A stretch of 25,979 nt of DNA, from NCBI RefSeq assembly GCF_934747485.1, contig NZ_CAKVGN010000044.1, positions 1-25,979 of the forward strand, given 5' to 3'. This DNA is from an uncultured Brachyspira sp. (GTDB lineage: Bacteria; Spirochaetota; Brachyspiria; Brachyspirales; Brachyspiraceae). Shown here one piece after another: positions 22,969-25,979 of this stretch. The notes beneath the pieces are model-generated. The model was not told where the DNA came from. It ran no database searches and saw nothing but the letters and a program-made list of their open reading frames with translations. Every line of letters starts with the position of its first letter. Position 1 is the first letter of the stretch. The translations under genes were made by a program, and so were the position numbers.

Positions 22969-23100
22969 TTGCAGGGCTTTGACCTTAACGAAGTACACAC
23001 CGTGCAGCACCCCAGTTCTTTTGCCGATAGGCACCTACTCGGTATTGGTATAAAAGAACCTTATATCCTTCAGATACGCTTCGCGAAGAACTGCATTTTT
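22969..23100. repeat. Dispersed intergenic hairpin repeat, copy D
   Basis: The copy starts with GCAGGGCTTTG and has lost the matching GC arm. It keeps CACCCCA, the stem GTTCTTTT (23015-23022) with AAAAGAAC (23052-23059), and the tail AACTGCATTTTT. A segment containing TTCGCGAAG is inserted between stem and tail. It lies between convergent genes in a 387-bp gap without coding sequence. Confidence 0.8.
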
Positions 23101-23133
23101 ATTATAAATTTTATAATTTAATTGTACATTAAA

Positions 23134-23235
23134 AGGCACTCCCCCGCACTTCTAAGAAGTTATAATTAAAGCATAACATTACAGTGCGGCAAGGTGGTAC
23201 AGCTCGTACGCGGGAAAAAGAACAATAAAAAAATT
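23134..23235. repeat. Second GC-rich intergenic element
   Basis: CCGCACT (23144-23150) pairs perfectly with AGTGCGG (23183-23189). It is followed by a GC-rich segment containing GTAC-AGCTC-GTAC and by CGGGAAAAAG with an A-rich tail. This end matches the module at 6138-6175. It is probably a partner element of the main repeat family. Confidence 0.5.
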
Positions 23236-23326
23236 ATAGAATATTATTGTTTCAATATATTGTAAAAAATTTTAATATAAAAAAGCAGCTATTAAAAAAT
23301 AATAACTGCTATTAATTTATAGTTTT

Positions 23327-24763
23327 TTAGTTACAATCAATATCTACATAGTTGCCCAATTTAAAATGATTAGTAAAATCTGCATATTTGTCTAAAGTTT
23401 TTCTTTTTATAAATTTTCCATGTCCTTTAGTGCCTACAAATTTATTGTCTTTACATACAATTTTTCCTCTTGATATAACTGTATCAATAGAACATAAAAG
23501 CTCAATTCCTTCATAAGCAGTATAATCACAAGCTCCATGCATATTTGTTTTTGTTATAACAGATTTTTTATTAGGGTCTATTATAGTGATATCAGCATCT
23601 GCATTTGGAATAATAGCACCTTTTTCCGGGTATAGTCCATATATTAAAGCAGGGTTATAGCATAAAGTTTCTACAAATTTATTAATGCTTATTTTCCCTT
23701 TCATAACACCTTCAGAGAAGATTAAAGGATATCTCTCCTCAACTCCGCCTGCACCATTAGGGCATTTAGTAAAATTATCTTTTCCTTTTATTTTATCTGT
23801 TTCATAATTGAAAGGACAATGGTCTGTTGCTATTACCTGAATATGTCCGTCTGCAATAGCTTTCCATAATCTGTTGCAGTCTTCTTGTTTTCTTAGTGGA
23901 GGAGACATTACAAATTTAAGACCGTCTTCTCTGTCATATTCTTTATCAGTTAAAACTAAATATTGAGGACAAGTTTCTGAAAAAATATTTTTGTGCCCCA
24001 AAGCTCTTGCACTAACTATTTCATCAACACTTTTTGCTGCAGAAGTATGAACTATATACACAGGAGCATTTCCAGCTATAACTGATAAATGTATAATCCT
24101 ATTAACTGCCTCTGCTTCTGCTTCAGGAGGTCTGCTTATAGGGTGATAATGTGCAGAAGTTTTTCCCTCTTCAACAAATTTCTTTTTTAAATATTCTACT
24201 ACATAATGGTTTTCAGCATGAAAAGCAGAAACTCCATTAAGCTCTTTCATTTTTTTAAGCACACGTACAACATTATCATCTTCTATTTTGTAATTGTAAG
24301 TTAAATATAATTTTGTACTTTGTAAGCCTTCATCTTTTGCTAATACTTCAAGACCTTTTAAAACATCTTCATCAACATGCTGTAAAACACCATGAAAGCT
24401 ATAATCAATAACAGCTTTTTTGTCAGCAAGAGTATGATAATATTTCAATTGATGAAACACATCGCAGTCTTTAGGGCCAAACCCCATATGATCAACTATA
24501 GTGGTAGTTCCCCCACAAGCAGCAGCAACAGTGCCTGTATAAAAATCATCAACAGCACGTCCAATTCCTACATCTATATCCATATGCGTATGAACATCAA
24601 TTCCTCCGGGCATTACATATTTGTCTGAAGCATCAATTATTTCTGCCCCGTCGCATTTTAAATCAGCACCTATTTTAGATATCTTTTCATCTTCTATTAA
24701 TACATCAGCTTTATAAATCTCTGAAGCATTAACTATAGTACCATTTTTTATAATAGTCTTCAT
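23327..24763 (-). CDS. hydA: D-hydantoinase / dihydropyrimidinase
   Basis: Amidohydrolase that opens cyclic ureides such as dihydrouracil or hydantoins. In the 478-residue protein the binuclear metal site is complete: His58 and His60 (GGIDVHTHMD), the carbamylated Lys151 (STKLYLTY), His182 (FHAEN), His239 (IVHTSAAKS) and Asp314 (ATDHCPFN). Tyr156 matches the substrate-binding Tyr of dihydropyrimidinases, which separates this protein from allantoinases and dihydroorotases. AGGAAAG lies 6-7 nt before ATG 24763. No other pyrimidine or ureide genes are adjacent, so the true substrate is open. The promoter contains a perfect palindrome, which suggests regulated expression. Confidence 0.93.
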   Translation of the reverse strand: MKTIIKNGTIVNASEIYKADVLIEDEKISKIGADLKCDGAEIIDASDKYVMPGGIDVHTHMDIDVGIGRAVDDFYTGTVAAACGGTTTIVDHMGFGPKDCDVFHQLKYYHTLADKKAVIDYSFHGVLQHVDEDVLKGLEVLAKDEGLQSTKLYLTYNYKIEDDNVVRVLKKMKELNGVSAFHAENHYVVEYLKKKFVEEGKTSAHYHPISRPPEAEAEAVNRIIHLSVIAGNAPVYIVHTSAAKSVDEIVSARALGHKNIFSETCPQYLVLTDKEYDREDGLKFVMSPPLRKQEDCNRLWKAIADGHIQVIATDHCPFNYETDKIKGKDNFTKCPNGAGGVEERYPLIFSEGVMKGKISINKFVETLCYNPALIYGLYPEKGAIIPNADADITIIDPNKKSVITKTNMHGACDYTAYEGIELLCSIDTVISRGKIVCKDNKFVGTKGHGKFIKRKTLDKYADFTNHFKLGNYVDIDCN

Positions 24764-24796
24764 AGCACTTTCCTATATTAATAAAATAACAATTTA

Positions 24797-24824
24797 ATTA
24801 TACTAAAAATTTTAGTAATATCAA
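24797..24824 (-). promoter_or_regulatory. Hydantoinase promoter with a palindrome in the spacer
   Basis: On the minus strand TTGATA (24819-24824), a 16-bp spacer and TATAAT (24797-24802). A perfect 17-bp palindrome, TACTAAAA (24801-24808), A, TTTTAGTA (24810-24817), spans the spacer and the edge of the -10. A bound regulator would block or remodel this promoter. Confidence 0.6.
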
Positions 24825-25106
24825 TTTATAAATTTATATAATTTTTTTGTAACTAATACTAAATATTATATATAATTATTGTTACTATTAGTATATATAA
24901 AAAATATTTTAAAATTTATGTTTAGGTTTTATATGTTTTTATTGTGATATTATGTAAACTAATATTCTTGTTTATTTCTATTTATTTAAATTATAATAAA
25001 AAAATATTAAATAAAATGAACATTCTAAACAAAAATTTATAAAGTTATCTTGTTTTATTTATATACAATGATACAATAATATGAATTAATATAAAATTTT
25101 GATATT
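24825..25106. other. AT-rich divergent intergenic stretch
   Basis: Almost pure A/T between the hydantoinase promoter and the outer-membrane protein gene. No gene, repeat or convincing promoter for the rightward gene could be picked out. TACAAT-like motifs occur near 25064-25076 without a clear -35. Confidence 0.5.
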
Positions 25107-25118
25107 GTGGAGTTATGT

Positions 25119-25859
25119 ATGAAAAAAATACTAATTACAATTATTTCTATCTTTTCTTTATCTGCGTGTCTTTTTCCTTTAAGTTCTTTTGATTTATTAT
25201 TGTCTGTACCTGTTGGTGCAAGTTTCCCTAGTTTTCAAAATAATGATAAAAATTTAAATAATGGCATAAATTATCGTCCAGAAACAGCTGTTGAAATAGG
25301 TGTATTATTAAAACCTAAATTTAATTTTGAAATTACAAATGAGCATATAATATCTGCTGGAATTGAATTGGGATATTATAGAGATACTTTTCAGTTTGAT
25401 TATGATTATAATAATATCACAATTTCTCAAGGAAATAATGGAGAAACTGTAAAAGCTAATAGTCAAATAATACATGTATTTGACAGTTTTAATATAGGAG
25501 GCACTTTTGAATATCAATATTTGAATTTCTTCTGCGGTGTTGGAGTTGGGTTTAAAATTCCTTTAGCAGGTGCTTATTGGTATGAAGAGACAGAGAAAAG
25601 ATTGAGTTTAGGTCTTTTATATGGGGCTTATAAAAATGCATTTTTATTTATACCATATACAAAAATATTTGCAGGTCTTGATATTGGTATAATAAATATA
25701 AGTGCTTATCTTAATTTTGATTTGCCTTATATAGAAACAAGAGGCGAGCTTACTGTAGATTCAGGAACTTATTCATCTGCAAGCGGTAAATTATCTTCTG
25801 TAGATTTGGGGGTTCAAATATCTTTAGATTTAAATTTGTTTAATAATACTAAATATTAA
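25119..25859 (+). CDS. Outer-membrane beta-barrel protein, possibly lipid-modified
   Basis: A 246-residue precursor. The N-terminal signal contains LSAC (14-17), a formal lipobox, but the next residues (LFPLSSFDLLLSVPVGASF) are hydrophobic, so ordinary cleavage after PLSS is also possible. The rest alternates in beta strands with Gly and aromatic residues (VEIGVLLKPKFNFEI, SAGIELGYYRDTFQF, FNIGGTFEYQYLNFFCGVGVG, IFAGLDIGIINISAYLNF). That pattern suggests a small 8-10-strand barrel of a type common in spirochaete outer membranes. ATG 25119 is chosen because TGGAG lies 6 nt upstream; the longer frame starts with a GTG that is part of this site. Function is unknown. Confidence 0.75.
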   Translation: MKKILITIISIFSLSACLFPLSSFDLLLSVPVGASFPSFQNNDKNLNNGINYRPETAVEIGVLLKPKFNFEITNEHIISAGIELGYYRDTFQFDYDYNNITISQGNNGETVKANSQIIHVFDSFNIGGTFEYQYLNFFCGVGVGFKIPLAGAYWYEETEKRLSLGLLYGAYKNAFLFIPYTKIFAGLDIGIINISAYLNFDLPYIETRGELTVDSGTYSSASGKLSSVDLGVQISLDLNLFNNTKY

Positions 25860-25872
25860 ATTTATTTTTATA

Positions 25873-25904
25873 AATAAGAGCCTATAATTATATGGGTTCT
25901 TATT
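25873..25904 (+). terminator. Hairpin after the outer-membrane protein gene
   Basis: AATAAGAGCC (25873-25882) pairs with GGTTCTTATT (25895-25904; one G-T wobble) around an AT-rich loop. The following T-tract is poor, so it is a weak terminator at best, or a stabilising 3' end. It lies 14 nt after the stop codon. Confidence 0.45.
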
Positions 25905-25928
25905 GCACAGGTTCCAAACATATTGCAG

Positions 25929-25979
25929 TTAGGAATTCCTTAATTTCTTAAAGTATATCATAGGCGTATCATAATTTAA
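25929..25979 (-). CDS. Possible C-terminal end of a transposase, cut by the window edge
   Basis: The minus-strand frame open at the right edge ends at TAA (25929-25931). The 16 visible residues are LNYDTPMIYFKKLRNS. A Leu-Asn-Tyr-x-Thr-Pro motif near the stop is common at the C-terminus of DDE transposases of the IS3/IS481/IS30 kind. The segment is short and the identification is only suggestive. Confidence 0.35.
   Translation of the reverse strand, partial: LNYDTPMIYFKKLRNS

Overview
The window reads as a chromosomal segment of an AT-rich, double-membraned, anaerobic spirochaete. My best guess is Brachyspira. This rests on the low G+C, the spirochaete-type FlgD/FliK pair, OmpA-like lipoproteins and beta-barrel proteins, and strict-anaerobe enzymes (rubrerythrin, radical SAM, a double-cubane-type Fe-S protein). 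The genus call comes from pattern recognition and no database was searched. There is no rRNA or CRISPR array. The only mobile-element hint is a possible transposase C-terminus at the right edge.

Layout. 1-350: the tail of a gene, a pentanucleotide microsatellite and an inverted repeat. 352-4474 (minus): an XpaC-like protein, a TelA-family protein, an Sfp-type phosphopantetheinyl transferase, an all-alpha protein and a six-TM protein ending in a HAMP-like segment. 4736-5824 (minus): a zinc alcohol dehydrogenase whose promoter has a 19-bp spacer filled by a dyad, as MerR-type operators do. 5955-6275: two dispersed GC-rich hairpin repeats. 6427-8302 (plus): murB and an overlapping PflX-like radical SAM gene, then tRNA-Gly(UCC) on the minus strand. 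8543-9747: two OmpA-like lipoproteins ending at a clear terminator. 9838-11222: an exported HEAT-repeat protein and a small helical protein. 17111-11367 (minus, read leftward): galT, GT2, TM2-XpaC fusion, lemA, fliK, flgD. 17247-19059 (plus): an outer-membrane barrel protein and a rubrerythrin with a signal peptide. 19461-22939 (plus): a three-gene operon described below. 23327-24763 (minus): a D-hydantoinase/dihydropyrimidinase. 25119-25859 (plus): an outer-membrane protein.

The most interesting system is 19461-22939. It encodes a single-subunit 2-hydroxyacyl-CoA-dehydratase-like protein of the YjiM/double-cubane type, a cysteine desulfurase, and a YjiL-type ATPase activator. After an Asn-rich linker the activator carries a C-terminal DUF3343-like sulfur-carrier domain with a Cys-Gly-Met-Cys motif. 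One operon therefore holds a sulfur source, a sulfur carrier, an ATP-driven reductase and the Fe-S target. This suggests a self-contained module for building or repairing and energising an unusual Fe-S cluster. Two dyads lie in its upstream region.

A second recurrent signal is a dispersed intergenic repeat (four copies). Its long stem keeps pairing while the terminal base pair switches between C-G and G-C, which points to selection on structure rather than on a peptide. Several promoters carry dyads at the spacer or start site (alcohol dehydrogenase, hydantoinase, YjiM operon, rubrerythrin). No regulator gene is present in the window, so the cognate factors would have to be encoded elsewhere.
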